From Galeopsis tetrahit (Eukaryota > Streptophyta > Magnoliopsida > Lamiales > Lamiaceae): DNA of 64,000 nucleotides. The stretch spans positions 36,772,994 through 36,836,993 of the forward strand of contig OY776133.1 in assembly GCA_963675135.1 (NCBI GenBank), given 5' to 3'. This document shows, in pieces, positions 35,578-47,539 of this stretch. Both the position numbers and the translations under genes were made by a program. Within the stretch, counting starts at the first letter, position 1; each line of letters begins with the position of its first letter. The notes below the pieces were generated by a model that was not told the origin of the DNA, made no database searches, and was given only the letters and a program-made list of their open reading frames with translations.

Positions 35578-36418
35578 ATATGTTAATTTAAAACAATGAA
35601 TTAATTATCATCAAAATTATTTAAACATCAAGAAGATAGGTTAATCCCTAGCTAATACTTTTTTCAATTCTCCGCAGCCGCCCACTACCTTGGTGGTGGA
35701 ACATAATTTGAGGAAATTAGTCGGAGTGCTTTATCTCCGATTTCCTTCAAAACACAAAAATAAATATTATGTGGTAAAGATTGAACGAAAATCAAGTATA
35801 ACTAAAAGAGATTAAGAACTAGGGTTTATCAGTAAAAAGGCCAAGATCGGAGGTATGATGGACGATTTCCAACAAAACTGCAGAGCTTATGAAAATATAT
35901 CTTGAATTGAATGAAGGATTTTCCTTAAAAAATAAAGAAAATCATGTCAAAAGATTGGAAAGTTGTTCTAGCAATGAGTTTCCAGAAATCTGGAAGTGCT
36001 ATAATCAAAATTTGGAGGTATATTTTAAATTACAAGCTCCTTCTCTATGGTGGAAACGAAATGAATTAAGTTTCTCTAATATTTCTTTAAATTTTGGATT
36101 CATTAAGAACTGAACACGATAAACTAAGAAATTTAATGGTGAAAAGCTTAGTGTATGCCTAGTATGGCGGCGTTTAGTGGTTTTGATTAGATGAATTAGA
36201 TTTTTTTTTTATCATTCTGATTTTAGATTAGGTTTAGGAATGTTTGGATTAGAAATAAAATGTTAATGAGTATACACACTGAATTTTATTTTTAAATTTA
36301 ATGGATAATTTAGTCATTTTATATTTATATTTATTTTTATTATTAATTTATTTGTAAGGCGACACAGTGCAATTGTCAATAACGCAGTGCAAACGCACTA
36401 TTGCGAAGTGCAATCATA
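35578..36418. other. Intergenic
   Basis: A 74-codon frame at 35889-36113 has no features I recognise. The rest is AT-rich and unassigned. Confidence 0.35.
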
Positions 36419-36655
36419 TACTCCCTCTGTCCGTCTATAAGCTTTCCATTTTACCATTTTGGTTCGTCCGCCTATAAGCTTCTCATACCTTTTTTGGTAA
36501 GTACTTTTTCTTACACTTCACTTTATATCTTACTTATTCTCTCTATCTCTCTCCTCTATCAATCACATCACGTGTACTATATATATTATTTAATCACTTT
36601 TCTTAATCTATGTGCCAAAAAGTAACATGAAGCTTATAGGCGGACGGAGGGAGTA
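36419..36655. mobile_element. Stowaway-like MITE
   Basis: TA flanks CTCCCTCTGTCCGTCTATAA on the left and the inverse TTATAGGCGGACGGAGGGAG on the right; 237 bp. Confidence 0.9.
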
Positions 36656-37057
36656 TAAATAATTATATATGTTGGATCAATGATCTAACGGTATTTAATG
36701 TATTTCCTGTTATCAGAAAAGGCGATGCTCTCCTGACGATAGAAAGACCCAAGCTAGAATAATAAATTAGCCACAAACCACTACAAAATAATGGAGAAAT
36801 GGGGACGGGAAAGGCATCGGATCTGCCGTCCCCAATGATGAAGGCAACGGCAAAGGCATCGGCAGTGTGCCGATGCCAATATGCTCGATGCTATTTAAAT
36901 GGCATCAGATTTGGGGAAAACCGTTGCCTTTTGGCATCGGGGGGACAGCCGATGCCAAATTGCATCGGGCCCACTGCCGATGCCTTTTCGCATCGGGGAC
37001 AGCCGATGCCATTTTGCATCGGGCCCCACTGCCGATGCCATTTTATTAACATTTAAA

Positions 37058-37215
37058 AAAGACGAATCTGGGTTTCGAACCCAGGTATCGAGGCCCACCA
37101 ACACCCACCCGGCCCCACCGCTGGGCCACCCCAATTCTCGGAAATCTGGCATTTTTCGCGAATTGTGGGGTTCGAACTCGGGACCTCGCGGTCTCGAAGG
37201 CTTTTGAGCGCCCCC
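37058..37215. other. tRNA-like words in the CACTA interior
   Basis: TTCGAACCCAGG and GGTTCGAACTCGGGACC resemble inverted tRNA T-arm/B-box sequences. No cloverleaf or target duplication is evident, so this is not called a tRNA or SINE. Confidence 0.3.
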
Positions 37216-38359
37216 TGTGTGCCGTTTAGGCTAGGAGCTTTTAGTCGACATGTTGTGAATGCAATTAATATATATTCAATTTAATTTGAGTTTTTAATTC
37301 TTTAATTAATTCAATCCATTCTAACTTTAATTGTTGCTTATTAAATTATTTATCAAAGCATATCATAATTATTTCTAAATTATATTTTTCAAATTAACTA
37401 AATTATGTTTTTCAAATTAAATAATTTAATTACGGTATCAATTCACACTATTTAAATTTATTCTAATCCTCAATTTACAACATTTAAATTCATTCTAATT
37501 TTTAATTTCACAACATTATAATTACATACAACATTGAATATAATTATTTTCACTTATACATTTAAATTTATTATAATCACATCATTTAAATTCATTCTAA
37601 TTTTCAATTCACAACATTAAATATATATAATTATTTTCACTTATCCATTTAAAAATATGAATTCACTTATCCATTTAATTAAAAATATTTTCATCTATTA
37701 TAAAATTATTCTCTAGTTCATTTTCAATTAAAATACACTTATCTAATACGGAGTACTAGTGAATACTTTTTTTTTTTTAATTGCAGAGAATAAGCTTGAT
37801 TAATTTCCTAATTGTTGTAGTATATTATATATAATGTTCGTTTCACTCTGATCAGGAGTAATGCTAAATTCATAAGTCATACTCACGTAACTATCAAAAT
37901 CCACGCAAATATACATGTCATATATATATATATAGAAATGATATTGAGCTCATATAATGGGCTCCTTATGGAGTCAAATGATGATGTGTCATTATCTACA
38001 TCATTATATTTACTTACATAATTAACACTATTTTATGGAAATTTAAAAAATTAAAGGATATTCCTATAAAATTAGGAAACGTAGGACAAAGATACCATAA
38101 TCAAGATTACCAATGCTAATTATTTTGATTTTTTAATTAATCAAGATTAATTATTTTGATTTTTTAATTAATCAAATTTAATTATTTTAAGATTTTTTAA
38201 AATTATTTATTAACGTGTTTATTATCAGTATATAATTATTAAATTAAAAAAAAATCATACATTTATATATATAATTTTTTTAATAACAAAAAAATTAAAA
38301 TTAAAGTTATAAAAATAATTAATTGAAAAATAATGACTACATTAATTAAACTAAATCAT

Positions 38360-38486
38360 AAACTCTAAACTCTAAACCCTAAAAAAATCATAATTTTCAA
38401 TTTTAGGGTTTCAGGGTTTAGGGTTAAGAGGTTTAGGGTTTTAGGATTTTAGGGTTTAGGGTTTTAGAGGTTTAGGGTTTAGGGTT
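38360..38486. repeat. Interstitial telomere-like repeat
   Basis: A short AAACCCTAAA stretch (38370-38390) is followed by about ten imperfect TTTAGGG units in the opposite orientation (38400-38486), making an inverted pair. It lies inside the non-autonomous CACTA. Confidence 0.8.
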
Positions 38487-38502
38487 GGGGGGGGGGGGGG
38501 GG
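38487..38502. repeat. Run of 16 G
   Basis: An uninterrupted G homopolymer directly abuts the telomere-like block. It may form a G-quadruplex, or its length may be an assembly artefact. Confidence 0.8.
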
Positions 38503-39000
38503 CTGTTACATTCTGGAAGAGAGGGGTTTGGCCGATTTATACTCATTTAGGGCGACGGGGAAGGCATCGGGCCCACTGCCGATGCCATTTTGCATCGGGG
38601 GGGCCGTTACCAAATGGCATCGGGGCCCACTGCCGATGCCATTTTGCATCGGCCATTAAATGCCGATGCCATTTCGCATCGGGGCCCACTGCCGATGCCA
38701 TTTTGCATCGGCCATTAAATGACGATGCCATTTCGCATCGGCCCGCCTGCCCTTGCCAATTGCTGTTGCCTTTTGGGCAATATTTTATAGTGAACCTTGA
38801 CCACATTTCGGCCGCTTCTTCCCCCGTCCAAAACCGACAGCCCAAAACAACCAAGCCCATGTTTTTTTTGCTCATTGGGCTTTCTTTTCCTTTAGCCCAC
38901 ACGATTACTTTTGGGCTTGGTCCCAAATTTTGTATGAAACTATGATATGGGCTTAATATTCATTTTGGATTACGTGTTGTTATGTCATTGTGTATTTGTT

Positions 39001-39459
39001 AGACATGGTCAACGGTTCAAAATTGCGGATTTCGGTTAGAAATCAGTGGTTACAGTTTGGGGAAATTGGCAACCGTAACCGAATCGGCTGTTACGGTTAT
39101 GATTTTTGAATTGGTGGTTCAGTTATAAATCGCCGATTGACCGATTTTTTTTTAAACTTTTTTTTATCTGATTTTGCTCGTTTTTTATTCGTTTTAACTC
39201 CTATTTTAGAAAATATATTACTAGAATTTAACAAAAATTATATAACTTAAGTTTATACATAGAAAATAGAAGAATTGTGTATTAAAAAAAAAAAACCGCC
39301 AAAACCGGTCAAACCGACGGTTTGCAGTTTGTCAAAATATAAAATCGAAACCGAACCGCCATTTTTCAGTTACGGTTCGGTTTTTGAACCGTAACCGGCG
39401 GTTAAAAATCGCCAGTTTGACTAGTTTAACGGTTTTCGAATTACGATTTGAGCATGTCT
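39001..39459. mobile_element. Possible hAT-like MITE rich in AACCGAACCG words
   Basis: The left end AGACATGGTCAACGGTTC and the inverse of the right end, AGACATGCTCAAATCG, share the first few bases. The interior has GGTTCGGTTTTTGAACCG-type inverted words common in plant hAT MITEs. No target duplication was found. Confidence 0.5.
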
Positions 39460-39972
39460 TGTTCACGAATTGCCACATTAAATATTAATCCAATTTATGT
39501 TGGGTTAGCTAAGATTAAATATTTCCGAATACATAACACTTCAACACATAAATCGAATCTCTTCCTATGTAGGAAGAGGACTATTGAATCACACATTCGA
39601 ACGACTTTATGTAATTCAATGGTAATTCTTCTATACCGATCAATTACATCTAATTAATCGTAATCTTTCTTTTACACAGAATTCTCTTATACATAAAGAA
39701 ATCCTCGACACAAATTGAATAAACAATTACATATTCATCATAAAAAAAGGTCAGCTAGAACGATAAACTCAGCTACTTCGTATCCACTTTAGTTGACAAG
39801 GTACGTTCCGCGTTATAGATTAATGTTTGACCAAAAATAAGTTTATATACCAAGACTTATGAAGACCAAGTACGTCAAACAAGCCTGCAATTTGTTGACC
39901 CACTCTGTCATTGTCCCCACCATTATTTGACTTTCATTTCTCTAATAATTCATCAACCACTCTAGATATACA

Positions 39973-40012
39973 TGACTAAAACTAAAACTAAAACTAAAAC
40001 TAAAACTAAAAC
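39973..40012. repeat. (AAAACT)n microsatellite
   Basis: Six to seven perfect six-base units. Confidence 0.9.
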
Positions 40013-41217
40013 GTAGAATGCTACATCTCTCATTTTGATCTACCTTGAGATTTTAAATTTAAATTTTATCATTTCATTATATTTACTTTTAAAAATATTT
40101 ATAAATTTTACTTTTAATTACATCATTTACTTTTACACAAATGATTAGATATAAAGTTGTATCATATTCTATTCAAAATTTCAAAATAAACCGTATAATC
40201 ACTATTAATCAAAATTTAATTTTTCATCTGAATTTTCACCATCATACATAATTAAAAAACAAACATGGGTGGAAAATAGATCTTATCTAATAAACGATGG
40301 GAATATGATTTCAATATTCACCAAAACTTATAATATTTAATTTGCGCAAAAAATTACGGATCAAAACGAGTCAAACATAATTGAACAAATGTTTTTTACA
40401 CTCAAATATATATTGTCTTACTAAAGAACAAAATAAGCTACTATATAAAGTCAAAATATAGTAATATACTATAACAAAAACTTAAATTTTGGTTGATTCG
40501 TGGGCAAAAGTCTTACAATAGCACAAATTGTCCTTATAGTAATATATTTTGGTATTGTAGTAGCTTATTTTTCGTGGTAACTTATTTTAGTCAATATTAA
40601 AACGTCTATTTGTGATCCATAATTTTTTTGAAGATCTGAATCTGAAAATTTTAATTGGTAAATGTACATACGGAGTATAAAATATTTTACACAAATGTTG
40701 CTCTTGTAACTATTTCTAGACAAGCTTGTGAACACTTATTAGTTGAGTGTTTCTAAATATTTTACACAAATGTTGTTCATCAAATTTACTTTATACCTCA
40801 CCAATCACCTAAAATACCTTCCATTTATCGTACATTTTTAATCATTAAATTCCCTTGTTTTAAAAAATGTGACGATCAAACCGTGCAAATCATACCGAAA
40901 CGGAGTAAGTAATAATTTTCACAACATATCTTCTTAAAACTGCATAAATAAACGGACAGCTATCGAGTGCATGTACATCCACTTAAACGAATAGTATTGT
41001 CCAACATATGAATAAGTGACATTCATATTAAATTGTAAAACGAGGGTTTTGAGAACCAGTCCATGCACATCATAATCTAATTTAATTACTACACTTGGAG
41101 ATTCTATAATTTGTTTAAATTGCCGAACTATAAACCAATCGAATTGAGTTTTCCTATTATTTAAAATGCTATGTGACTATGTGGCTTGTAAGCACACCAA
41201 AAGGCAGTTTCCACTAA
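40013..41217. other. AT-rich intergenic DNA
   Basis: No gene or defined element supported. Confidence 0.4.
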
Positions 41218-41511
41218 TAACTCCGTCCAATTTCATTATTCCCACTTTCCTTTTTTGGTTGTCCAATTTTATTATGCTCATTCCCTTTTTTAAAATAATA
41301 CTATTCATACTATTTTATATCCACCCTCCAATAATCACTTATTTACTCAAATTGCCACTAACTTTATTCATAAACAATCACTTTACTTATAAATGGACCC
41401 CACAACATCTCATCATATCCCCAACTTATCTACTTTATATATAAACTAATCAATATTCATTAAAACCCGTGCCCGAAGAAATGGACATAATAAAATTGGA
41501 CGGGGGGAGTA
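41218..41511. mobile_element. Stowaway-like MITE
   Basis: The left end ACTCCGTCCAATTTCATTAT matches the inverse of the right end ATAAAATTGGACGGGGGGAG, with TA at both borders; about 294 bp. Confidence 0.85.
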
Positions 41512-41549
41512 TTAATTATTGGTAAAATACATGTACCAAGGATAAGGAT

Positions 41550-41745
41550 CACTACAAGAAAAATGACTTTTAGTGACAGAATTTCTGTCACTATAGCCTC
41601 TCTAACTAAAAATTTTTAGTGACGGTAATTGACTTTTAGTGAGAGGTCCTGTCATTAATTCTCAAATTCCCGTCACTAAAGACTTTTAGCTGGAGAATCA
41701 ATAATGAGAGGATGTTGTCACTAAAAATCTGTTTTCTCACATCAA
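41550..41745. mobile_element. Left-end relic of another CACTA element
   Basis: CACTACAAGAAAAATGAC followed by repeated TTTTAGTGAC and GTCACTAAA words looks like a CACTA terminus with subterminal repeats. No opposite terminus was found downstream. Confidence 0.5.
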
Positions 41746-42588
41746 GTTTCTAGCTACCTCCAGAAAACATTATTGCTAATTCCACACTTTCCTGACCAAC
41801 GACACTTGTCAATCCTCTAAATAAAAAGTACTCCGTATTAAATTAAAGGAAGTAAATTAATTCCGATGGTGTAGACTTGTAACTTAAAAATGTGATTCTC
41901 TCACAGATCACAGTCCAAACCATACAAAGAGTAAAATATTGACTTTAAATGAAACTCCTTAAATAAACGGTTGAATTGGACCCTCAAATTAGTCGTTACT
42001 TGAATCAAATATATAAACATAAAAAAAAAAAAAGAATTAAATAATAAATACTCATAATTTTGTGATTTAAAAGTAGAGTGTTTAAAAAAAAAAACTTAAG
42101 TTAGATGATTACTGTTTTTTTAATTAAGTTAGATGATTACTAAAATAAAGATACGATCAAAATATGAAAAATAGACCATCTAATTAGAAACAAAGAAAGT
42201 ACAACCTATCAAAAAAAAAAAAAAAGTTCCTCAAAAGAACTTGGATTCAAAACAATTTCGAGTATCACTAATGTACATATGAAAATGGTCAAATTTAATT
42301 AAACGTATCTCCTTTTAAAGATTCTCACAAAGGTAAACATGAAACTCGCTTTTAATTTTGTGTTATTGTAATAACAAAATTCTAATTTAACACACTTTTG
42401 ATCCAATTAGATTTATTTTTCTTATTTATCTATTCACCAAAGTATGCATATTTCTCTTATAAAAACAATTACTTATTTTTACTTCACAACATTTTTACTT
42501 TATCTATTTTTTCTTAAAACATGTGTCAAAACAATATTAGCATAACTAGTGTAAGACCCACGTATTACGCGGGGTTGAAATAAATTTA
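41746..42588. other. AT-rich intergenic DNA
   Basis: Nothing supported apart from short A-runs. Confidence 0.4.
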
Positions 42589-42791
42589 TACTCCCCCTAT
42601 CCACTAAAAGTGAGCTCATTTTTTTTTTTTATATATGATTTTAAAAAAATCATATTTTAATTATATATAATACATTTAGGATAATGAGTAGATAATATAT
42701 TTGATAGATACTCAATCTTGTTAATAAAGTAGAAAAAATATTTTAAAGTGAAGTATTTGAAATGAGCATACTTTTTGTGAAGGAGGGAGTA
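42589..42791. mobile_element. Stowaway-like MITE
   Basis: TA plus CTCCCCCTATCCACTAAAAG on the left; right end CTTTTTGTGAAGGAGGGAG plus TA. Confidence 0.8.
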
Positions 42792-43166
42792 ATATTAGTA
42801 TTAATTTTAATTTATTAATAAAAAAGTATATTTTTAAAACATATATAAATTAGTTGTTATATGTATATTAAAAGATAAAAAAAATTGTAACAACACACAT
42901 TACTAATAATAGAATAAACATTTAGAAATTTATTTATATAAAAAAAAATATACGTCATTAATAATAATAATTGATGCAATAAATATTTCTGATTTAGTGA
43001 AATTTATTTTTTCTTTGAATATCTAATTTAAATTTGGGGAGGAGCATAATTTTTCAATTCAATCCAAAAAAGGTCGGTGACTAGTGGAGCATAATTTATT
43101 TTTTATCACAAATTCAATCTTCTTGATAAAAATCCAATTTCCACACTTATTTCCATAATAAAACGA

Positions 43167-43405
43167 TACTCCCTCCGTCCCAACTTAACTTTCATACCTA
43201 CTTTTTCGATCCTTTAAAAACTCTACACATACAATATCTAAAATATTATATTTAATGTTATTATTTTTATGGTACATACATACACACAAGTTAACTCATT
43301 TAATTATTTTTGTATAAAATTATATCTCAAAATTCAATTTATTATAATATTTTTAAAAAAATGGGTGAATAGTAAGTGTGAAAGTTAAGCTGGACGGAGG
43401 GAGTA
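43167..43405. mobile_element. Stowaway-like MITE
   Basis: TA-flanked, CTCCCTCCGTCCCAACTTAA on the left and the inverse AGTTAAGCTGGACGGAGGGAG ending at 43403; 239 bp. It lies about 110 bp upstream of the TATA box of the small gene at 43634. Confidence 0.92.
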
Positions 43406-43514
43406 TTAATTATTAAAAAAGGAAAATATTCTTTTTCAATTCAACAAGTAGAAACTTCTTTCCTTGTGCAGTTTCAACTTCCAATTCCCCCCCTTTCCCA
43501 CACGTTTCCCCCTG

Positions 43515-43523
43515 TATAAATAA
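43515..43523 (+). promoter_or_regulatory. TATA box of small gene A
   Basis: TATAAATAA followed by CCCCTCTCTCCTCAAC lies about 120 bp upstream of the ATG. The same box and a similar CT-rich leader occur before copies B and C. Confidence 0.7.
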
Positions 43524-43633
43524 CCCCTCTCTCCTCAACAAAAATTACCAATTAATTCCTCCAATTTCCCCTGAATTCTCACATTCAATCTGATAATTTC
43601 TTCCCGTTTTCTAATTCTCTCAAATTCGAAATC

Positions 43634-43882
43634 ATGTTTATGTCGATTTTTAGCTCGTTCGACGCCGTCTGCGCCGAATCTGTCGGCCTGAAAGTCGCTC
43701 CGGCGCCGCCTACTACTAGTATTAAGCAGGACGCGGCGGCGGCGAAAGTTGGGGATCTGAAGAAGGGCAAAGAAGTAAATTCGACTTCGCCGGCAACGAA
43801 GGTTTCCGGTAGGATGAAGACGCCGAGGTTTGCTCTGGAGCTTGACGGACTTCACTGTTTCGAGACGATTCTTCCTTATTGA
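43634..43882 (+). CDS. Small intronless plant protein, copy A (82 residues), unknown function
   Basis: The frame encodes 82 residues. It has an N-terminal MSIFSSFDAVCAES (a second Met at 43640 is an alternative start), a low-complexity middle rich in Ala, Pro and Lys with KGKEVNSTSP, and a C-terminal block RFALELDGLHCFETIL. There is no signal peptide or membrane segment. It has a TATA box, a CT-rich leader and higher GC content than its surroundings, all favouring a real gene. Three decayed relatives lie at 54411, 57933 and 59061. The C-terminal FDGL-x-x-FET-like pattern reminds me of short plant proteins I cannot name with confidence. Of the four copies only this one keeps the C-terminal block. 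Confidence 0.7.
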   Translation: MFMSIFSSFDAVCAESVGLKVAPAPPTTSIKQDAAAAKVGDLKKGKEVNSTSPATKVSGRMKTPRFALELDGLHCFETILPY

Positions 43883-44265
43883 TTCATCAAAACGTTTTTT
43901 TCTACTAATATTTTCCCTTTTTTTTTTTGTTGATTAACTTTACTGTGGAGGAGAAAGTGATATTCAATTTTGTAGATACATTCCTTGGTTTCTTTTCAGT
44001 CAATTTGTTGTGTACTTCTTCAATTTTCTTTTGATATTTCTTGAGTAGTTCTTCGAAAAGCTCTAATTGCAGAAAATTATTCTTAATTAGAAAATATGAC
44101 TATATTAGTACTTGAGTAGGAATATATACAACGGTCAAATCACAATTTTGTTTTAAAATATACTCCCTCAATAGGAAAGTCGAAAATTTATAGGGTGTCT
44201 TATAGACAAACGGATGGAATACAATGAACTTATTGTAAAATTTAAAGACCAAGTTCAATAATTCT

Positions 44266-44477
44266 TATTCCCTCCGTTTCAGGATTTTATGCACACTTTG
44301 ACCAGCAAAATAAATGAGGGGTATTATTGATAATTCATTGATTAAAGTGTGAGAGATTTGACTAAAGGTAAAATAAAAGAGGGGTATTATTATTTTCGTT
44401 AAAGGAAGTGTGCAAAAAATGTTGGAATGTCCGTTAAAGGTAGTGTGCATAAAATCATGGAATGGAGGGAGGGAATA
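44266..44477. mobile_element. Stowaway-like MITE
   Basis: The left end TTCCCTCCGTTTCAGGATTT pairs with the inverse right end ATGGAATGGAGGGAGGGAA; inner halves TTTTATGCACAC/GTGTGCATAAAA match. About 212 bp. Confidence 0.85.
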
Positions 44478-44825
44478 TAATTCAACTCTTCATGGAAGTT
44501 TTTCAAATTCTTAGCAAATCAACCAGATTAGGGATGATGGTGCTAAACATCCCTAATGAATGCTCTTTGTGGAATTAACCACATTTTCAAATTTTAGACG
44601 TTCTTCACGAAAGTCAATGGACAGTGATCAATGTTCAATTCAATATTAAAGTACAATATATGATACATTTTTATGGTACCTGAATATTTCATTGGACTTA
44701 GATTGAAATCGAGTGTATTTGATTAGACATTCATGTTTAGTCTCATAACTCATCTATATTGGGATGCTCTATCCTATCAAACTAGATCTTAGAAAATTCC
44801 TGATAATCATATCTAAAGAAATTTA

Positions 44826-44904
44826 AATTGATTTGTATTTTCATCTTTTTAAATAGAGCCCACAAAATTTGTAGTTGCACTAAGGATTTCCCTTTTTCTA
44901 ATTA
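44826..44904 (+). repeat. Segmental duplication, partner at 55738-55800
   Basis: TTGTATTTTCATCTTTTTAAAT and the following GTAGTTGC-type words recur at 55745-55795 (TATAGTTGC there). Beyond the Gypsy insertion the similarity resumes, 51930-52075 with 55840-56215, e.g. TACAAAATATT and TTGAC words. So the Gypsy sits inside a duplicated block that follows a small-gene copy in both places. Confidence 0.6.
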
Positions 44905-44909
44905 CTATA

Positions 44910-44998
44910 TGTTGCGTCGAAAAATAACGTCTAAGGATACCGAATATTCCCGTGCGGATGTGGAGAATTTCGGGCTTAAATCGTCACTTCTCCACGAG
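44910..44998 (-). repeat. Truncated 3' LTR of the Gypsy element
   Basis: Matches 51072-51160 and then changes abruptly into internal sequence, so about 660 bp of the LTR and the polypurine tract have been deleted. Confidence 0.85.
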
Positions 44999-45004
44999 AA
45001 TATT

Positions 45005-45120
45005 TTGGAACTCACTTGTTTTTCAGGGTGAGGTTTGTATAAACCTTCGCATTTTGTCTAAGTGAAGTTCATTGGAACTCACTTGTTTTTCAGGGTGAGG
45101 TTTGTATAAACCTTCGCATT
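45005..45120. repeat. 49-bp direct repeat pair in the Gypsy 3' region
   Basis: Two copies (45005-45053, 45072-45120) start TTGGAACTCACTTG and end AAACCTTCGCATT, right beside the LTR deletion junction. The stretch 45121-45443 is untranslated internal sequence. Confidence 0.88.
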
Positions 45121-45443
45121 ATCATGGCATCAGCATATATCAATCATTTCATTGCAATACTAGCGTACATCTAACATATCATCACAATTCTAGCACGTAT
45201 CTACGGAAACCACTGCAATTTCTTCAAAAGTAAAGCTTCATTGATCAAAAGTGTTCATCAACATAGGTAAAAGAAAGGGGAATCTATGTCGGCCTCATTA
45301 AAAACCTCTCCGTGGTAAAACCCCAAAGGGAAACTCACGTAGAGGGAAAAAGAGTGCCGGTGAAGCGATGTGTACAATTATTCGAATGGAAATGAATGTC
45401 AAAATTGTTCAAAAAAAGAAAAAAATAGGGGACTAACACATTT

Positions 45444-47429
45444 TCAAACGTAAAACCTCTTAAGGTGGCACACATTCCACGGGCGTAGTATCTCCTTTCC
45501 CTCCATATCTTGGAGTTTATAGGCTCCTCCCATCAACACTTGTGTCACTTTGTAGGGACCTTCCCAGTTTGCCTCCATCTTCCCTGTATTTTTCAAGGCA
45601 TCTGCTCTCCGGAGAACTAGGTCTCCGACTTTAAAGGACCTGGGGATTACCCTACGATCATACGCTGCCTTGATCCTACTCTTGTACCTCTCTGTTTTCA
45701 ACTTCGCTATTTCTCTTTCCTCTTCTATTAAGTCCAAGGCCTCTCTCATTAATCCTTCGTTTCTCTCCTCATCAAAGTAAGTGATCTGGTGCGATCCCAA
45801 CCGGGCCTCTAGGGGTATCACTGCTGTTGCCCCATACACCAATTGGAAGGGGGACTCCCCTGTAGCTGATTTAGGGCTAGTTCTGTAAGACCAGAGGACA
45901 TTGTCCAACTCCTTCACCCATCCTCCTCCTATCTTTTGCAAACGTGTTCGGATACCGTCCACCAGAATTCTATTTGTGACTTCCACTTGACCATTGGCTT
46001 GCGGGTGGGCTACTGAAGTGAATTTTTGTACGATATTCCACCTCTGGCACCATTTTCTCACCCTCTCTCCATTGAATTGCGTCCCATTATCTGAAACTAG
46101 AACCCTGGGCACTCCGAACCTGCAGCAGATATGTCTTGCTAGGAAATTAATCACATTATCCTCCTCTATCTTGGCCAAAGGTGCGGCCTCTACCCACTTA
46201 CTGAAGTAGTCCACCGCGACGATCAGAAATTTCCTCCCTTCAGGTGCCATGGGGAAAGGCCCCACTAAATCTATTCCCCATTTTGCAAATGGGCAAGGCG
46301 AATACATAACACCCATCTCCTCCGCTGGTACCCGTATCAAAGGTCCATTCTTCTGACATCTCTTACATTTCTTCACGAATTCTCGAGCATCCCTTATCAC
46401 ACTGGGCCAATAAAAACCTGCCCTAAATACCTTCTTCACAATCGTCTTATAGCCCTCGTGACTGGCCGCACAACCCTCATGGATATCCTTGATTACGAAC
46501 TCCGCCTCCTGTTTCGAAACACATTTCAAATAAGGTTGAGTAAATGACCTTTTGTACAGTTGATCTCCAAGGATACAATATTTCAATCTCAAAGCCTTGG
46601 CTTCCCTAGGTGCTGGAATCGCGGGGTCTTTGTTAAGCTCCTCCCATATCTCTTTTCGCCAATCGTCTCCTTCGGTTATCTCTCCAACTAGTGTTTCCGT
46701 CGCCAATCGATCTGCCACTACTAGGGTTATCTTCCCTTGTCCCTCGAACTCAGTGGAACTGGCCAACTTGGACAATCCGTCCGCCTTTGTGTTTTCCTCC
46801 CTTGGTATCTGTATTACTTCGAAAGCATGGAATTTGCTTTTCAGGTTCTTCACTTGCTCCAGATATGCGATCATCTTCTCGTATTTGGCAAGGTATTCCC
46901 CCATTACTTGCTGCACCACCAACTGTGAGTCTGAATATAGGGTGACCTTCTGTGCTCCCAGTTCCACGGCCATGTTAGCCCCTCTGATAAGGGCTTCATA
47001 CTTAGCTCCGTTGTTGGAGGTCGAAAACCTAAACTTAACGGCAACCTGTACCTCCTGGCCTTCAGGGTCTACTAGCACTATCCCTGCTTCGCATCCCAGT
47101 GTTGATGCGGAACCGTCCACGTATACTTTCCATCCTTCCATTTCCTCAGTCCTGGTGGATTCCTGGATGAAATCCGTCAAGGCTTGGGCTTTAATAGCCC
47201 TCCTGGGCTCGTAATCGACATCATACTCCTGTAATTCAACAGCCCACTTGACCATTCTTCCGGACAAGTCTGCTCTGCCTAGTACCTGCTTCAGGGGATA
47301 ATTAGTCCGTACAACAATTTTATAAGACAGGAAATAGGGGCGTAATCGCCTAGCTGTCACTACCACTGCCAGGGCTGCCTTTTCTACCTCTGAATATCTG
47401 ACCTCTGCTCCTTGAATTACCTTACTCAT
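45444..47429 (-). pseudogene. Gypsy pol: RNase H, archaeal-type RNase H and integrase
   Basis: A 661-residue open frame. It begins in the RT-linked RNase H (SEVEKAALAVV, LTDFIQE). The second RNase H follows, with catalytic-type residues in VDGSAST, KYEALIRG, SDSQLVVQ and KADGLSKLA. Then comes the integrase HHCC zinc finger (HEGCAASHEG...CKRC), the DDE core (GIDLVGPFP, VSDNGTQF, NGQVEVTN) and a C-terminal GPYKV...LKRFYV segment. The domain residues look intact, but the frame is separated from RT by a frameshift and a stop at 47430-47540, so it is not part of a working polyprotein. Confidence 0.9.
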
Positions 47430-47539
47430 GTAGTATATGGGCTATTGCGTGGAGCCCTCTTCTTTCATCAGTGATGTGCTTAAGGAGTGCTCCTCCACCG
47501 AAAGATATAGGAATAATATATCTCCCTGAGAGGGTTTTG

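Larger units (their letters stand above)
36779..38792. mobile_element. Non-autonomous CACTA transposon, 2.0 kb
   Basis: It starts CACTACAAAATAATG and ends with the inverse of CACTATAAAATATTG. AAC at 36776-36778 and 38793-38795 is the 3-bp target duplication. Both ends carry arrays of GCATCGG/CCGATGCC words (36800-37050 and 38558-38760) that differ from the TGACGA words of the large CACTA, so it needs another family's TNPA. It encodes no transposase. The interior is AT-rich (37250-38340) with a telomere-like block and poly-G. Confidence 0.9.
43883..44904. other. 3' flank of gene A with MITE remnants
   Basis: T-rich 3' flank, then a 62-bp Stowaway relic (44161-44222: TACTCCCTCAATAGG...CGGATGGAATA) and a fuller MITE at 44266. 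The segment from 44826 is duplicated near 55738. Confidence 0.5.

Noticed and set aside
35889..36113. 74-codon plus-strand frame
   Set aside because: No domain, no homologous copy in the window, ordinary AT-rich composition.
36799..37207. Frames in the CACTA subterminal array
   Set aside because: They are translations of the GCATCGG repeats.
37058..37215. Possible tRNA gene or second SINE
   Set aside because: Only T-arm-like words are present; no cloverleaf, A box or target duplication.
46597..47214. 205-codon plus-strand frame
   Set aside because: Antisense shadow of the Gypsy RNase H/integrase frame.
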